A stretch of 64,000 bases of DNA from Tridacna crocea (GCA_943736015.1 OX031073.1:27555210-27619209), one strand, 5' to 3'; numbered from the stretch's first letter, positions 1 through 15,227 are shown. Notes: generated by a model from the letters alone, not told the origin. Program-made: numbers and translations.

Positions 1-141
1 TCCACAGAGCTGTTGTTGACGCCAAAAACTTTACAGCTTTCATCTCTCATCCAATCAACATTTATCACATGACCAAAAGACTCGCCGAGGATTGGGTGAA
101 GGTTATCAAAACGCTGCAGGACAGCAAGTCATGCGCAAAAG
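1..141 (+). CDS. P4HA-like exon 1 in window (partial at 5' edge)
   Basis: Reading frame starts at base 3; donor is AAAAG|GTTTGT with one leftover base (phase 1). It encodes the end of the N-terminal dimerisation-type domain: ISHPINIYHMTKRLAEDW resembles the HPVNAFKLMKRLNTEW stretch of vertebrate P4HA. The exon continues to the left of the window. Confidence 0.8.
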
Positions 142-357
142 GTTTGTACTACAGTACGAAATATGCGTGTATTCTTTTCCCTGACACTGATACTATCTTT
201 CTGTGCAAGTGTTCTTCAGTGCATGTTTGCATTGCATACCTCTCTTTCTCTCTCTCTTTTCTCCCTCTCTCTCTCTCACTCTATTGATCGGTCGGTCCTT
301 CATTACGTTTGTCAATCAATCAATCAACCAGCCAATTAATCAACCAACCAACCAACC

Positions 358-399
<42 letters not shown>

Positions 400-3300
400 A
401 TAACTAACTTTCAATCAGTTGACTTATCGATCTATACCATCTCTGAACAACTATCAAGAACTTGTTTTACATGAGCTTTTCAATCAGTGTTTTCAATAAT
501 TCTGGTAAAAAGAACACGAGGAACGCTTAGATAGGTGAATTGTCTACTGTGATATGAATAACTAGAATACTGTTGAAAAAGACATTAAACGGCAAACAAA
601 CAAATCAGTTAATTGCACTCCATCATTCCGTCTATTTCAGCCATGCAAGTCAAAGTTCAAAATATAGAAGACAACTTGCCGAAGACAGAAAGAGTGACAA
701 AAATCCGCCAGAGCATTTTCAGGCTACAAACCATCCACGGGCTGCAAGCTGCAGACATGGTCTACTTGAACATCTCGGGTTCTCTCCCTTTGACACCACT
801 ATCACTAGATGACGCTTTCGATTTTGCGCGCGCAGCTTATGAGGCGGAGCGATATAAGCTGTCCGTGAATTGGTTGGACTATATTGTATCAAATTTTGAC
901 GAGAACAATGCTTCCTTTTCACTTACGAATGCGCTCAACATGATGTCATCATCCAATTTTATGGTTAGTGCATTCGAGGTTTTCATTCACTCATTAATCC
1001 TTGCTGTGCTATGGGCGAAACGAACAAACAGACAAACAAAAATAAAGTTTGTAGACGGCACAGATCAAGATCAGACTACACAGTCTGACCTTAGTAAATG
1101 CCCATGCTAGTTTCGTTAAGCCTCCCAGATATCTGGGATCTGACATAATTTGGCATATGAGATAAAAAAAAAAGGAATAAATCATTAACTCAGTTACCAA
1201 ACGACAAAATTTTAGACTGGTCCCAATTCAAAGCATTCGCAGACGACAAAATAAAAGTGACTAAAAAATTGAAATTCATTTTGTGAAGGGTAGAAAACAT
1301 TGTGGGAAAAGGAGAAAATGCTGGTTACCAGCATTTTCTCCTTTTTTCCTACAATATTTTCAAAAGGCTTCTTTCTCAGGGTCGTTAAAAGTCGGGATTG
1401 TGTGGTAAAGGGTTAAACGACTATAGAAATAAACTACAACAAGCGAGCCTCTGGTGAGCACGATAAAATTCTTCGTAGATTATCAAATCTGATTAATTTT
1501 ATTCAACAATTATAAAATATGCATAATTACTACAATACAATAGAATCAATTAGCGAATTCAATCCTGCAAAACTTGAATTGAAACGGAAACAAGGCTTAA
1601 CCCTTATCCTGCTAAATAAAGTAGCAAAACTTTAAAGCCGATTACGAAAACCGAAATATTACTATTAGAAATGTATCTTTAGAGGAAAGCTATCTCCTTA
1701 TCGGAGAGTGTAGTTCCGTGCCATCTGGACCCGTATTCACCAACCATTCTTACGAACATTCTTGGTCTTATTCTCCAGAATTTTCTACATTTGTACGTAA
1801 CACAGTTTCTGATTGGCTAAACCGAATGGTTTAGCCAATCAGAAGCTGTGTTACTTACAAATTTGGAAAACCTTGGAGAATAAGACTAAGAATATTCTCA
1901 AGAATGGTTGGTGAATACAGGCCCTGATCTTGATCTACACTGTCCGCAATAGGTCAGTGAGTGGCGCTGACCAGCATATGGACTGGCAAATTTCTTTTCC
2001 AACGATTTTAACAAACTGTTATCTAAAAAGCCAACGAATGCCAGATTGATTATATCGCTTTACGAAATGTCGCAAATTGAAGTTCGCTTCATGTAAAACC
2101 ATAGTTGCACACGAGATAATTTCCATATTTCCAAAGATAAAACCACATGCACTTCTGTAAGAGAAATATGATATGGCATCACACATGATCTCTGTTTCAT
2201 TGTCAAACATTTTACAGTTTTTGCTGACGTCTGAATTATGCCGTAGACTAAATTAAATGGAAAATTGATCGTAACGTCCGATTCTTCTTCAACAAAAACG
2301 CTTTAATATTTAAACAAAGCTCTGGCAAAAGGGGCGGAGCTTAAGTCATTACCCAACGACAGTATTTTTAGGCTTGATTAAATCGAAAGCATTTGTAGAC
2401 GACAAAATAAAAGTGAATGAAAATTTGAAATTTGCTTCGTGAAGGGTAGAAAACATTGTGGGAAAAGGAGAAAATGCTGGTTACCAGCATTTTATCCTTT
2501 TCCCATAATGTTTTCTAAAGGCTTCTTTCTCAGGGTCATCAAAAGTAGGGATTGTGTGGTAATGGGTTAATTCATGATACCAAGCAAGTAATTACATGAT
2601 TATGGATATATAAAGCCGATTTTGTCTAACAAGTGACTGAATTATGAGGTAAACTACTCTTTGGACATGCAGAAAATTGATTGACAAATAGCTAATGAGG
2701 GATATAGAGGACATTTGTTTTTTTTTAAGGTGAAAGATCGAAATTTATTTCAGCCAGTGCGCATCATCGGTAATGTTACCGATGGTTTTCACGAGATGAA
2801 ATGAGTTTCGATGCTTTTAATCATTTCTGGGAAAAACTTAATCAAAATCCAGTTAAATTCTTTTCGGTTATTCCCGTGCGCATCCCAACCACCCACTCCC
2901 ACTCTGCCTAGCAACGCGTTACAATATTACGTCAAGCGCGAGAAATGCAAGGTAAATTACGTCATAAAGATTTCGATCAAGGTCAACCAGCGCGAACTAC
3001 GCTGAGTCGATATATTATATCAAGCCCTGTTTTCACAAAGCATGGGCAATGTATGGGTGCATGGTTCAAGGGAGTGCTACTTTTCAAGTTTCAAAGTTAC
3101 GGGAGACCACTCCTTCATGCATGGCTTTGTCCTGATTTAAATACAACACCTGACTATTGCGTCAGAGGGATACCTCTTTGGCTCAGTGGTTATGATATTT
3201 GTCTTTTAAACCTCGAAAAACGAGGATATTTGCCCGTCATGGGTTCGAGTCTCGCCAGAGGCGATTTGTATTTTAGCTACGCACTTGTTTATTTGTTTCT

Positions 3301-6300
3301 ATGTTCAGGACTTTGTTCGTAAGACCAAGGATAGCTTGAAAATCGACTACATAGAGCCACGAGTGAAAATATTACCGATGGTGTTCACGAGATGAAATAA
3401 ATTTCGATCTTTCACCGAAAAAAACAAATATTCTGTTTATTTCATGCTTTTTACCCTTTCCGGGAGGAGCTTTATTAAAATTCGGTACAGTTCTTTTACA
3501 TTATTCCCCGTGGCGTACCCCTCCCGCATAGCAACGTTACATCAAGCGCGAGAACTGTAAGGTATATGACGTCATATTTCCCTCTGGTTGTTAGGCACGC
3601 GCAATTTACCTAGGCAACAAGAACGTGAAAATCGGTATTTTCACTGGTGGTACCGCTGTAAGATCGAAAAATATTTTCACTGTTGTTTCTCGATATCCTA
3701 CCGGAAAGCATGAAATAAAACGACGTAATTTATAAAATTGAGCCATGCGCTGTGAAAGGGGGTTTGAATCATCAGCAACAAATCGTCGGTGTACTTCCAA
3801 AACCTCGTAACTACAGCTTGTAACAAGCTGTAGTTACGAGGTTTTGGAAGACCATCGACGAAATGACCACTCTACCTCATGTTCATCACAGACTCATGAA
3901 TACTGTTTTTGTTCGATCTACAGATGAACAGACCGCAAGAAGCCATCGGAAATTTAGACAAGATACTGGAAATGGGTAAGGGATTTATAATTTTACGTTA
4001 GCTTAATTCAAATTGAGCCATGCTCTGGCAACGTTTTTTTTTTGCTTTATTTACAACATCAATAGTTACGCGGGGGTAGTGGTCATCCATCATCATACTT
4101 TACAAAAGCTATTAGTAGACAATGTTAGTTTCATTTCTAAACATATAAACGTATTTACCAACATTTAAACGTATTTACAACAACTTCATGAAAGAAAACA
4201 TTTTCTTATAAAAACATACATTCATATATGGCTTGCATCACTCGAAAAGGGACATTCGGATATTTGCGTAGTGTCGTCCCGGATCAGCCTACGCACTCCG
4301 CATTTTGTGCAACACTAGACTTGCGCAAAACAGAAAATTACTTAACAACGGAAAGTACTGCGCAGGCTGATCGGAGACGACACTTTACACAAATGTCCGA
4401 ATGTCCCTTTTCGCGTGTTGCTGCACAATTATATGAGACATTCTCTGTCAAAAAAAGGTGCTCAATGCTTCTCCGTAATCCATCATGCCAAGCAAGCCAT
4501 CCACAACAGCCATTTTTTTCTCTTCTCAAAACCGACTTAATCAGGAGATAGAATGGACATACAGAAAACTGACTAGCGAAAAATTTCGGTCCAGGTCAGG
4601 GGGTTTAATGCATCACCATGATACATAGAGATTATTTGGTTTTTTTTTTCGGTGAAAATATTACCGATGGTGTTCACGAGATGAAAAAAAATTCGATCTT
4701 TCACCGATTTTTTTTTTTTTAATTTATTTCATGCTTTTAAACAGTTCTTTTCCGTTATTCCCCGTTGCGTACCCCTCCAGCATAGCAACGCATTACAATA
4801 TTACGTCAAGCGCGAGAAATGAAAGGTATATGACGCCATATTTCCTATCTGGTTGTTAGGCACGCCCAATTTACCTAGGCAACAAGAACATGAAAATCGG
4901 TATTTTCACTGGTGGTACCAGTGTAAGATCGAAAAATATTTTCACTGCTTGATCTCGATATCCTACCGAAAAGCATGAAATAAAAACCAAGTCATCATAT
5001 CAATACGAATCCAGAAAATCCATTTCGTCTGCCAACCGGCTCTATTATATGGTAGGTTGATCCGTTGACATGCAGAAAATTGACCAATAGCAAAAAGTTT
5101 CGACCCCTGTCAGCCTGCGCGGACTGCGCATGCTGACAGGAGTCGATATTTTCTGTTGCAGATGCATTAATCCCCCCTCCCGTTTTTTGGGCAAAGATTA
5201 TTGTCCAATAACAGATTAGACAGGATAATAAGTTTTAAAATCAAAGACCGAAAGATAAAAATAAACTGTTATTTGATTAGATGTTCAAAATGCGACTTGT
5301 TTACAAGCCAGTATTTCCCAACAGATCCTGGGAATGCGCCCGCTACAAGGAACAAAAAGTTTATAGAAGAACGAATGTCCAGCGATAAGGGAAGCAATTA
5401 TCCAGTCAAACCCGAACCAGTATCGAAGAAGGAGAGACAGGTTGTGCGTCTTTGTGGAAACCAGATTCTGAAGGTACAAAATAGAATTTACACGATCTTG
5501 TGAGAGAGATTGGGAGAGTAAATAAACAAAGAAAATTTAAACGAAGGGATACAGAGTTTTTTATTTGACGCTAAAAGATCGAAATTTATTTCATCGAGTG
5601 AACGTCATCGATAATATTTTACTGATGGTGTTCACGAAATGAAAGAAGTTTCGATCTTTCACCGAATTAAAAAAAAAAATCTATAAGTAACGCATTACAA
5701 TATTACGTCAAGCGCGAAATATTGTAAGGTAAATTACTTCATATTTTTATCTGGTTATTTCACCTAGGTAACTTGTGCGTGGGAAGAACTGTTTCTACCA
5801 TCAATTGAAGAGTTAAAAGTACAAAAATCGGTTCTGTCATTGATCGTAACCATGAGATATCGAAAAAATATTTGACCGATATTTCTTGATAACCTACCGT
5901 AAAGTATGAAAAAAAAAAGATAATTATATTAAACGTCTTGTGCGGAAACTATTTCAAAAATTGTACAATATACACTATGAGCTATATCGAAGTGCATGTA
6001 CATTTTGATAATGTTGAAATCTCACTCAAATGAGTGACAGATGAAAAAAAAAAAACATTAAAAACACTGACCACGACTGAATATGAAATATTTGCATTTA
6101 TTGTAGAACATCACCAAAGAAGCCCGACTGTTCTGTACATTTACAAAAGACAGAAATGCAGGGTTCTTCTCGAAGCCACACATACAAACCGAGGTTTTAA
6201 GTTTGAAACCCACAATCCTCCTATTCCACAACATCACAACAACCAGCGAACAGAAAGCTGTTCAGTACCTTGGATACGAAAGGGTATGGCATTTTTTTTG

Positions 6301-9300
6301 TGTGTAATTTTATATCGTCGGTTACTTCGAAAACCTGGTAACTACAGCTTGTTACAAGCTGTAGTTACCAGGTTTTGGAAGTAAACCCACGATATGTTCT
6401 GCTTGTAAATGAACTCTTTAAGCGCTACATACTTGTACATGCAAACCCATGCTATGGAGACAAGGTGTTCGTAGGCGAAATGCAATACAACTAACAAGTT
6501 GTAAAACACTAATAATGGATCTGGTTGTCTGGAAACTTGCTTCATCGAGAGTGAAATGGCCATTTGAAATACAGAAAATTTACCAATAGTAAAACATATC
6601 CACATAGGTCAGCCTTTGCCGACCGAACAGGATGACCTAGGTCGAAATGTTTCGTAGGTGTTTTGAATTACATTTTCATGGAGCATGACGCGAAGTAAAC
6701 GAAATAACAAGTTGTAATACAATATGGATCTAGTTTGTCAGGAAACTGGCTTCATCATGAATAAAATTGCCTTTTGATATACAATATATTTACCAATTGT
6801 AAAAGATTGTCATATACGTTAGCCTGCGCCGACTGTGCAGGAGGACATAGGAAGAACTATTTTCCAAATGTTTTAAATTACCTGTACACTGTGCCTAACA
6901 CGATGTAAACGAAATGATGAGTTACTTTTAAACGGGTGGTGTTTTCAGAAACCTCGGGGTCGTGTCGAATTCTGTACCTTGGATTTGTTCCTCGGTAACC
7001 TAAGCATGACGCATGGTTAAATTAATTCTATCTGTAACTTGTTAACCAAGGATGTTGATTTCTATTATTTGATGTTGGTCCTCTCACACATCCGCAATAA
7101 ATCAGGCATGATTTATCCCTGAACGAAATGTACAGCGACTTGTAAACCAAGGATTCTTTTTTAAGAAAATTTTGTAAGTCTTGTTGCTTTTGGCATGTTG
7201 ACCTTGTTAATTCTCCCATATCTGTGGTAATCCAGATGCGAATAATAATTGAGCAAAATAAAGTATTTGGGATACTAAGATTGTTTCATGTATGATTTTC
7301 CTTCTGTAACTCATGTCTCTGCCATTTTCTTTTTAGATGAGAGATAAGCTGTCCAAACACCATTACCGCTTTCCCGATGGACTCGAGAGGTAGGTATAGA
7401 CGAAATAACCAGTCTGACTTAAGGCAAATGTTTCGCTTTCCGAAAATTGTAGAATGAAGTGAACGCTCCCTGTAGAACCAAAGCACTTTCCCCAAGCATG
7501 CACCCACCTATATATATGATAAGGGACAACGTTTTCGTGTACTATTTGGTTTTTGCCGTCTTTTTGTAGGCTACTTTAAATGGTTCAGTCTACATGGTTT
7601 TACTTTTTTTCAAGACAGGAAGGTTTTTAGTGGTAACTGCTCTCTTTAAGATGGGTTAGACTGATCAATATTTTAAATTACCACTTTTTAAAAATGTGCC
7701 ATACTAGGAGAATGTTCCCTTCATGCTGAACCACGAAATAATTTCAATGTTTATATACCAGTACCTTTTACATCGTCCATCCATTCAAAAATGGTAAAAT
7801 TGTTTCACAAAATGCTAGCTGCATGCAACCTGTGAACTATTAGGCTTATTCTTCAGAATTTTGTCAATGTGAAAGTAACAGGACTTCTGATTGGCTAAAC
7901 CAATTGGTTTAGCTAATCAGAAGTCCTGTTACTTTCAAAGTCAGAAAATCTTGAAGATTTAGACAAAGAACGTTCTTAAGAATGGTTGGTGAATACAGAC
8001 CCTGCACTTACAACGGAGCTGTAATTTGAACCTTTTAAAAGACGGAAATTATATACTTGGCAGCGGGTGGCGTACTGGCATTTTATTTCAGTACTTGGGT
8101 ACTTTTAAGTCGTCCATCCATTCAAAAAAAGGTAAAATTGTATAACAAAATGCTAGTTGCATGCAACTTGTAAACTATTTGGAGGATCTGCACTGCTATA
8201 CTTTGAAACTTCTGAAAGACGGGAACTATTTTCTTTGCAGTTGGTAACGAATTGACATTCTATTCCAGTACTTGGGTTCTTGACACGACTCGCTGGCACT
8301 GGATACCAAAGTTAACGAAGACGTTAGAGTCAATTGAACTTACCAATCTGTACCCGGATCCGTCAATTTTTACGGTAAGATTGCTGACACAGATTTCTTG
8401 ATGAAATGATATCGTAAATGTTTGGCTTTCATTTACAGATTCCGGTTATTTATATGCTAACCTGATCGATCCTGTTTCTGATAACTACAATCTATCTTAT
8501 TATTTTGGTATGACTAAAATCAAAAGTATATGACACGTTTATATGAGTGTTTGATAAGGGGGGGGGGGGGGTAAATGCATCTGCAAAAGAAAGAAAATAT
8601 CGACACATGTCAGCCTGCGCAATCCGCGCAGTCTGACAATGGTCGAAACTTTTTGCTCTCTGTAACTTTTCTGCTCGTGAAATAGAACACAGATCTATAC
8701 GAATTATGTAATAGTTAAACGATAAGAAGTCAACATTAAACGATTTAAACAGCCGAAAGGAGGGAGCGTAGCTACCTGTGGCTGTTTAAATCGTTTAATT
8801 TTGAACTTCCTAGCGTTTAACTGACTTAGTCTTTTTCCGCCCACATTACATCATTGCTAAAATAATGTGCCATATACAGAATCCACTATTCACAAAGGAA
8901 AGCCCTTTCACCCATATATGGAGTTGGCTGATTCGCGTGGAAATTACGTCATTTTTTAGCGATGATGCAATGATGACGTTTCTTTGTCAATGAGCGAATC
9001 AGCCAACTTCATATTTGGGTGAAAGGGCGTTTCTTTGTGAATAGTGGATTTCATCTATGGCAAATTATTTTAGCACTGATGTAATGGCGGAAAAAGACTT
9101 AGTCAGTTAAACGCTACGAAGTTCAAAATTACACTATTTAAACAGCCACAGTCGGTCCCTACGCTCCCTCCATTTGGCTGTTTGAATCGTTTGATTTTGA
9201 CTTCTTAGCGTTTAACTATTACATAGATTCTAATTCGTATCTGTGTTTTACCATTTTTCTTCATTCAACAGCGTAAGTTCTTGGCATGTGCTAGATCTAA

Positions 9301-12300
9301 TTTAAGTAATTGTTGAATATTAATGAGGGGTAGGGTTTATGTACACACGCGCAGTGAATCCAGATAAACTGCGACGTTAAATGAATAATTGATCAAAATA
9401 AAAACCTGTGTTGGGTAGTTTATGGAAGATAGACGGGCAAAAAAGTTCAAATATGAGCGTTCTGATTGGATAGAAAAGTAGGACAAAGACTTAACTCTTT
9501 ACCACATTCCCGACTTTCAACGACCCTGAGAAAAAATCCTTTTTAAAACGATGTAGGAAAAGGAGAAAATGCTGGTAACCAGCATTTTCTCCTTTTCCCA
9601 CAATGTTTTCTACACTTCCCAAAACAAATCTCAATTTTGAGCCATATTTATTTTTTTGTCTGCAAGTGCTTTGAATTTTGACAAATCTAAAATTTTGTCG
9701 TTTGGTAAAGAGTTAAGTCGCTTATTGGACAAAACGGATTTTACGAATCAATGGTTTCATCATTGTCGTGTTGACTTGCATGGTCTGGTACTTTACGGAG
9801 ATGCATTAACCCCCCTTTCGCCAGACCATGGCTCCTATATTTGTCAATGTAGCCAGATTTTGTACCACTCAGGGAAATTTAGATATCATTGTATACCAGT
9901 CGCTTAATTAAAGTATTGGCATTTGTGAAATGAGGCGTATGATTACAGCACAATGACCAAATACGGCACTATTTTCTTACGTCACACATGCGTAAAACAA
10001 CAACAAAAATCCTAATGGCAGTCTTTCGTTGGAAATAATGGGAGTTACATGTTAAATAGATATCACGCGTCGTCGCTAAAAAAGCGGAAATAAACCAATA
10101 TAGGAGTAAATACTGTTTTGAATGTGACCGAACTTTGAATAAACGAACAAAAGGTTAGAGGGAACCATTTCCCCGAAGAAATCATACAACTTACCCACTT
10201 TCGGGTTCGATTCTAGCACAGAAATAATATGTAAATAACTCGAAATGATGCTTTTCTTTTGAAATTGTGGGCGAATTGGGACCCAGTTATATGACCTTTT
10301 CACATCTTTCGTGTCACCTGTTGTGACACCGATTATCTTTTCACTATTGTAGGTTGCTAAGCCTGATCTCGCTGACATTTTGTAGACACTTTATATCAAG
10401 GTCACACGGCACATTCTGTGCAGTCTGACCTTTGATCTACACTATCCGATACAAACATTTTTCTTAACAAAAACAACGACAACAATAACAATAATAATAA
10501 TAATAATAATAGTAAAATAAGTCGTAAATAGCATCAATCGGGATTTTACAATCAGCTTTAAAGTTTCCAGTAATTATAGGACAGATTTAGGGCTAACTCA
10601 GCATAAAAAACAAAGCGTATTGCAGCTGAGGTAGCTGTGTGCAGGGCTTTAATCAAATGAAGAGATTGCTGGTTCGATCCCCAGTTCCTTCAAATTCTTT
10701 CAGAGGATTGATTGAGTCATTGCCACAAGATGCATTCTTCTCTCACCGCTGAACATTGTTTTGATAAATATTGTGCGGGAAAGCAGCCAGAGGTTTAGAA
10801 AGAATATTGTGCAGAGTACTAGTAAAAGACACAACCGGAAAGCATGGATACGGGCGATGGCCGCAGTGATATTACTCAAATAATGTTGCAAATGTACTGA
10901 ACAGCAAAAAGGAAAACAAAAAATAATTCAGTTTTTTCAGACGACAAAATACCGAACCTGATAAGATAAAAAAATATTATTTTCTTATCAGTATTTTACT
11001 GGGATTTCATAGTGAATAACATCACTAGTGATGATAAACATGGTATCATCACTAGTGACGATATAGTTATAGAATGTTTGCCAGTCTAATGCAGAGAAAT
11101 GACCTCCCCTACAAAATGACCCATGGGTCATTTTGTAGGGGAGGGTCAATTCTCTGCATTACACCGGAACTACTTTTTTCCTATATCGATCATATTGTAC
11201 CATTCTTGATGACTGTTAGAATATAAAAGGGTGAATAAGGAATATAACAAACAGAATAATAAACTGGTTGTCTCTAGGATCAAAAATCTGTTACTCGATG
11301 GGGTTTGATGCAATTAAAAAAGTAGTCCTTTGGACTCGTTTTTTTTTCAACCGCATCACACACCCTCTTTAATGTCACAAGAAACCAGTTGATTATCTTC
11401 TAATCATTCACAAACAAAAAATTGATTTGAAAAAAATATGCGTCACGTCATATGATTTTTTTTCAACATTTTCTATTTTGTCGCCAAGCGGTGCAATTGC
11501 TTTGTAATGCAATATCGCTAACATAGTAACATTTGCTCTTTTTCTTACCGTATTTCAAAAGATTTTTTCCCTGGTCGTTAAAATGCGAGTCTCTTTGATT
11601 GAAAACCATCCAATTTTAAAACATTATAGCATAGGGATAGAAGAGCTCGTCACGAGCAATAGTTTATGGAGATTAGAAATGAAATGGACGCCAGCGTACT
11701 GAATCAGTGAGCATAACTATCTGAACTAAAAAAATCCCAGGAACTACTTCCCTTTGGGAAATCAGTTATTCAATACATTGACGTTTTCTTGCTTACTTGT
11801 CATTCGACAAAAATTGGCGATTTTATTTTCAAGAATTTTGTGAATGATAGCAAGTGGCTATATACGGTCTTACGATTTGTCCCGATATCTTGCTTCTTGT
11901 CTGAACCGAAAATGTCTCCAGTTGGGAACACAGTTGCAGATGAAATAATTGTTCGTAATAAGCATTTTTTCTCGTTTAGCTGCCATGTTTTCAAAGGCAG
12001 TTTATTGCCCAGAGTGAGGCCTCCGCTGCTGGATTTAAAAAAAAGCTTCAATAGACGCCACTGTTTGACAAAAAAGGTCGTCTGCTGTCGCTAGATGAAA
12101 GAAGTCGTTTAAACTCGACACTGATAGATCGTCAACAGGCGCCACTGCAAGATGGTTAAGTCAACAGTGCCAGTTTAAGAGTCGTCTAAAGAGGCCACCA
12201 AAAATGAGGAAAATGTTGTCCACAGATGCCACTGAAATATAAAAAAGTCGTATACATGTACCGTTGAACCATTAAAACGACTTCTACAGGTGTTACTACC

Positions 12301-15192
12301 AAATCTTAAGGTCATCTACAGGTGTCACTGCTAAATGTAAGGGTCATCTTCAGGTGTAACTGTCAAATGAAAGGTCGATCACAGATGCCACTGCAAGATA
12401 GAAAAGTCGTCATCCATTGCCAAAGAAGTTATCTTCAAGTGCCACAACACGATGAAGAAGTCGGTTGACTCTAGAAGATAACAAATTCGTCTACAAGTGC
12501 AGCTGTTACACGAAAAGGGCGTCTACATTTGCTTCTGCCTGATGTAAAAAGTTATCTAAGGGTGCCACTGTTAGAGCCAAAGAAAAACACACACACACAC
12601 ACACACACACACAGGAGCAACCGTTACATATAAAATTGTTAACACTGCAAAATCGTCAACAGTTATCTCTGTGAGAAAAATAATTTTGTCGTCAGGTACC
12701 ACTGTTAGGTGACATTTACAGGTGCTACTGTTGTATTGCAAAGGCGTCTAGTCTAGAAGTGCCACTTCAAGATGGAAACGTCATCTACAGGTGCCACTGC
12801 AAGATCAAGAGATCCAAAGAATGTTGTGTAAAAAGTTAATGTAAAGCCTTGTGGTAAAAGGATAGATTGTTCACAACTTTGTTTCAAATAACTGGCTAAG
12901 TGAAAGAGTCCTGTGTTGGTAGAATGTGTTGAAAAAATATTTAACGCCTTTTTATTACTAACATTTTCAGGTGAAGAATGTAGGAATGGATGGATACGAA
13001 ATCCCAAAAGCGGTAATTTAAGTCTTTTTTGAATACCTTTCAACGTGCACTCAATTCGCCGAGCCCAGATTCAGTCGGCAAAGCAGATGGTTTAAAACCG
13101 ATGGGTTGCAGCTTTTTGCAGTTTGACTTGGACTTATGGTGTCCGCAAATCTCACTACATTAGTCTATAGCACTGAATAGGTTTATGACTTGGTTACAAA
13201 CTTACATTCTGAAGTCCTTCTGTAGCAGACTAGAACGGTATCCTGGTAGATCTGGAATCTGCATAGGCCAGATCAGATTCCTGGCTAATCCGGAATCTGC
13301 TTTGGTCAGATTGGAATTTCAAGCTGGCCTAAGCAGATTCCGGATCTGCGCGGGTTCCAATCTAGCCTACTACATATAGATCTGTGCAATTCAGAATGTG
13401 ACTTTGTAACCCAAGTCGTAAACCGAGAACTAACTGTTTATATCATTGACATTGCTTGCACAATAATGACTTTATATGTTTATTACATACTTCTTCATGT
13501 TAACGTAAAATGAACACAAAATGTATTCGAACCAGTTCATTTGTGTTAATGACATATTCCTGAAGGGGCTCGTTTTTTTCTGTACTATTGTATAATAGCT
13601 ATAGTGAAAATTATGTATTGGGCTTATGTTGAAAGAACCTATTTGAAGTTTCCATTTCCTGCAGTTTTAATAAAAGACGCTTTCTTTTATAGGCACCTAG
13701 ACAATTTTACGCTTCCAAAAATCCTCAGAAACAGCCTAAACAATTAAAAACCCGACACCACATTTCGTTTTCAATTATGTCCATCTGTATAAACAAATTC
13801 ATTTGGCGCCATTGTTTCAATTTTTACATTTATTGAGTTCAATCAACTGTGTTTTGTTTTGTTTCATTTGTTGCCTTGTGAATTCAACTATAAGATGTTT
13901 GATAAATGAATGCCGACATGTGATTAGGGTCATAACACAAGGTTTGCGTAAAATATCGATTAAGATCAGCCTATGCATGTCACGCAGGCTGATTTAGGCC
14001 GATACTTTCCAAATAAGCTGGTTATCGTTTTTGTATATAAAGGATCATCGTACTAGTCCCTTAGTCATTTTCGTTCAAGAGGAAATAATCGGTTCTGATC
14101 AGGCTCTGCGGTGTATATCCGGTACAGTACGTAGTTACAGTAAATCGAATGATGCAGTTGAAATAATAAGCTAAACAGATCTAAAAAAAACACATCGATT
14201 TAAACATGACCCATCAGGGTGATTTCGTTCCAAAAGAAAGTCAGAATGATAGATAACAATATTTTTTTCTATTTTGGTTTCAGCCCAGGCGACATGAATA
14301 CCAGTTAGGGACATTTGTGATCTTTGTAAGTAGGTTTGAATATGATTAATGACCATGCCCTGGCAAAAGTGGGCTTAATGCATCTCTGTGATGCATTATA
14401 CCAAGTCAGTCACCGCATTATTATCAATCTATAAAATGAATTTGTATATTATATTTCATTTGTCTATTTTTAGAAATTTTATGGGTAAAGAAATAACGTC
14501 ATTTAAGCTGGGGGGAATTATTTCCCCGTCACAGTGAATCATTTCCTCCTAAGGGAAAGGTCAGCGAAAATAACTCGTGCCTTACGGCACTCATTATTTT
14601 CGCATACCTGCCCCTTTTTCGGCAAATATTTCCTCATATTAACCACAAGCTGATCAAATAAACTCTACCTAACAATCGGCTGAATACAGGGGTAAAAGGT
14701 CCCTTGACATGCAGGAAATTGACCGATATAAAAAAAGTTTTCAACCATGTCAGCCTGCACAGGCTGACATGAGTCGATGTCGTTTTTCAGCCGTATTAAA
14801 GTAATTTCAGAGGGCATGGCTCATTTAGTTGTTATACATCTGTTTATACCGATAGTTGAATGGTTTAAAGTTTTCTGTGGTAGTCTCAAATTATTCTAGT
14901 TACCTTGCATCAACATCTCTACTCAGTCTGAATTCGATCTACACTATTTGCAAAAACACTCATTGCTTTTCAACTCATTAATTTAATTCCTGAAACAAAA
15001 TTGCTGCTGTCGACTTTCTTCTAAAGTGAGAACAATATACATTAGTTAAAAATAACGTTTTTCCTTGACACAATAATCATATTTCAACTACTTTTATTTT
15101 TTAAAGTTGAACGATCTTGGTCATGAAGGAGGTGAAATTGTGTTTCCAAATACAGATGTGAAAGTGAAACCATCATTGGTGAGTTTTAAAAT

Positions 15193-15227
<35 letters not shown>

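Noticed and set aside
613-1110. A single 165-residue gene from the ATG at 613
   Set aside because: The ATG lies upstream of a strong acceptor at 640; only 641-963 matches P4HA, and the tail past 963 is intron.
3155-3265. A true tRNA gene
   Set aside because: The same sequence with the same flanks occurs at 55.2 kb and the stems pair poorly, so a SINE explains it better.
6034-6384. A forward frame of 116 residues
   Set aside because: It overlaps exon 5 of the P4HA-like gene in a different frame; the exon frame matches the family and this one does not.
12586-12613. A CRISPR-like array in the 12 kb repeat region
   Set aside because: Units are diverged and have no constant repeat with unique spacers; it is a minisatellite with a CA run.
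13691-13760. An additional P4HA exon after TTCTTTTATAG
   Set aside because: No donor in a suitable place, no family match, and exons 8 and 9 already join in phase. Part of it resembles 23425-23450, so it is probably a repeat.
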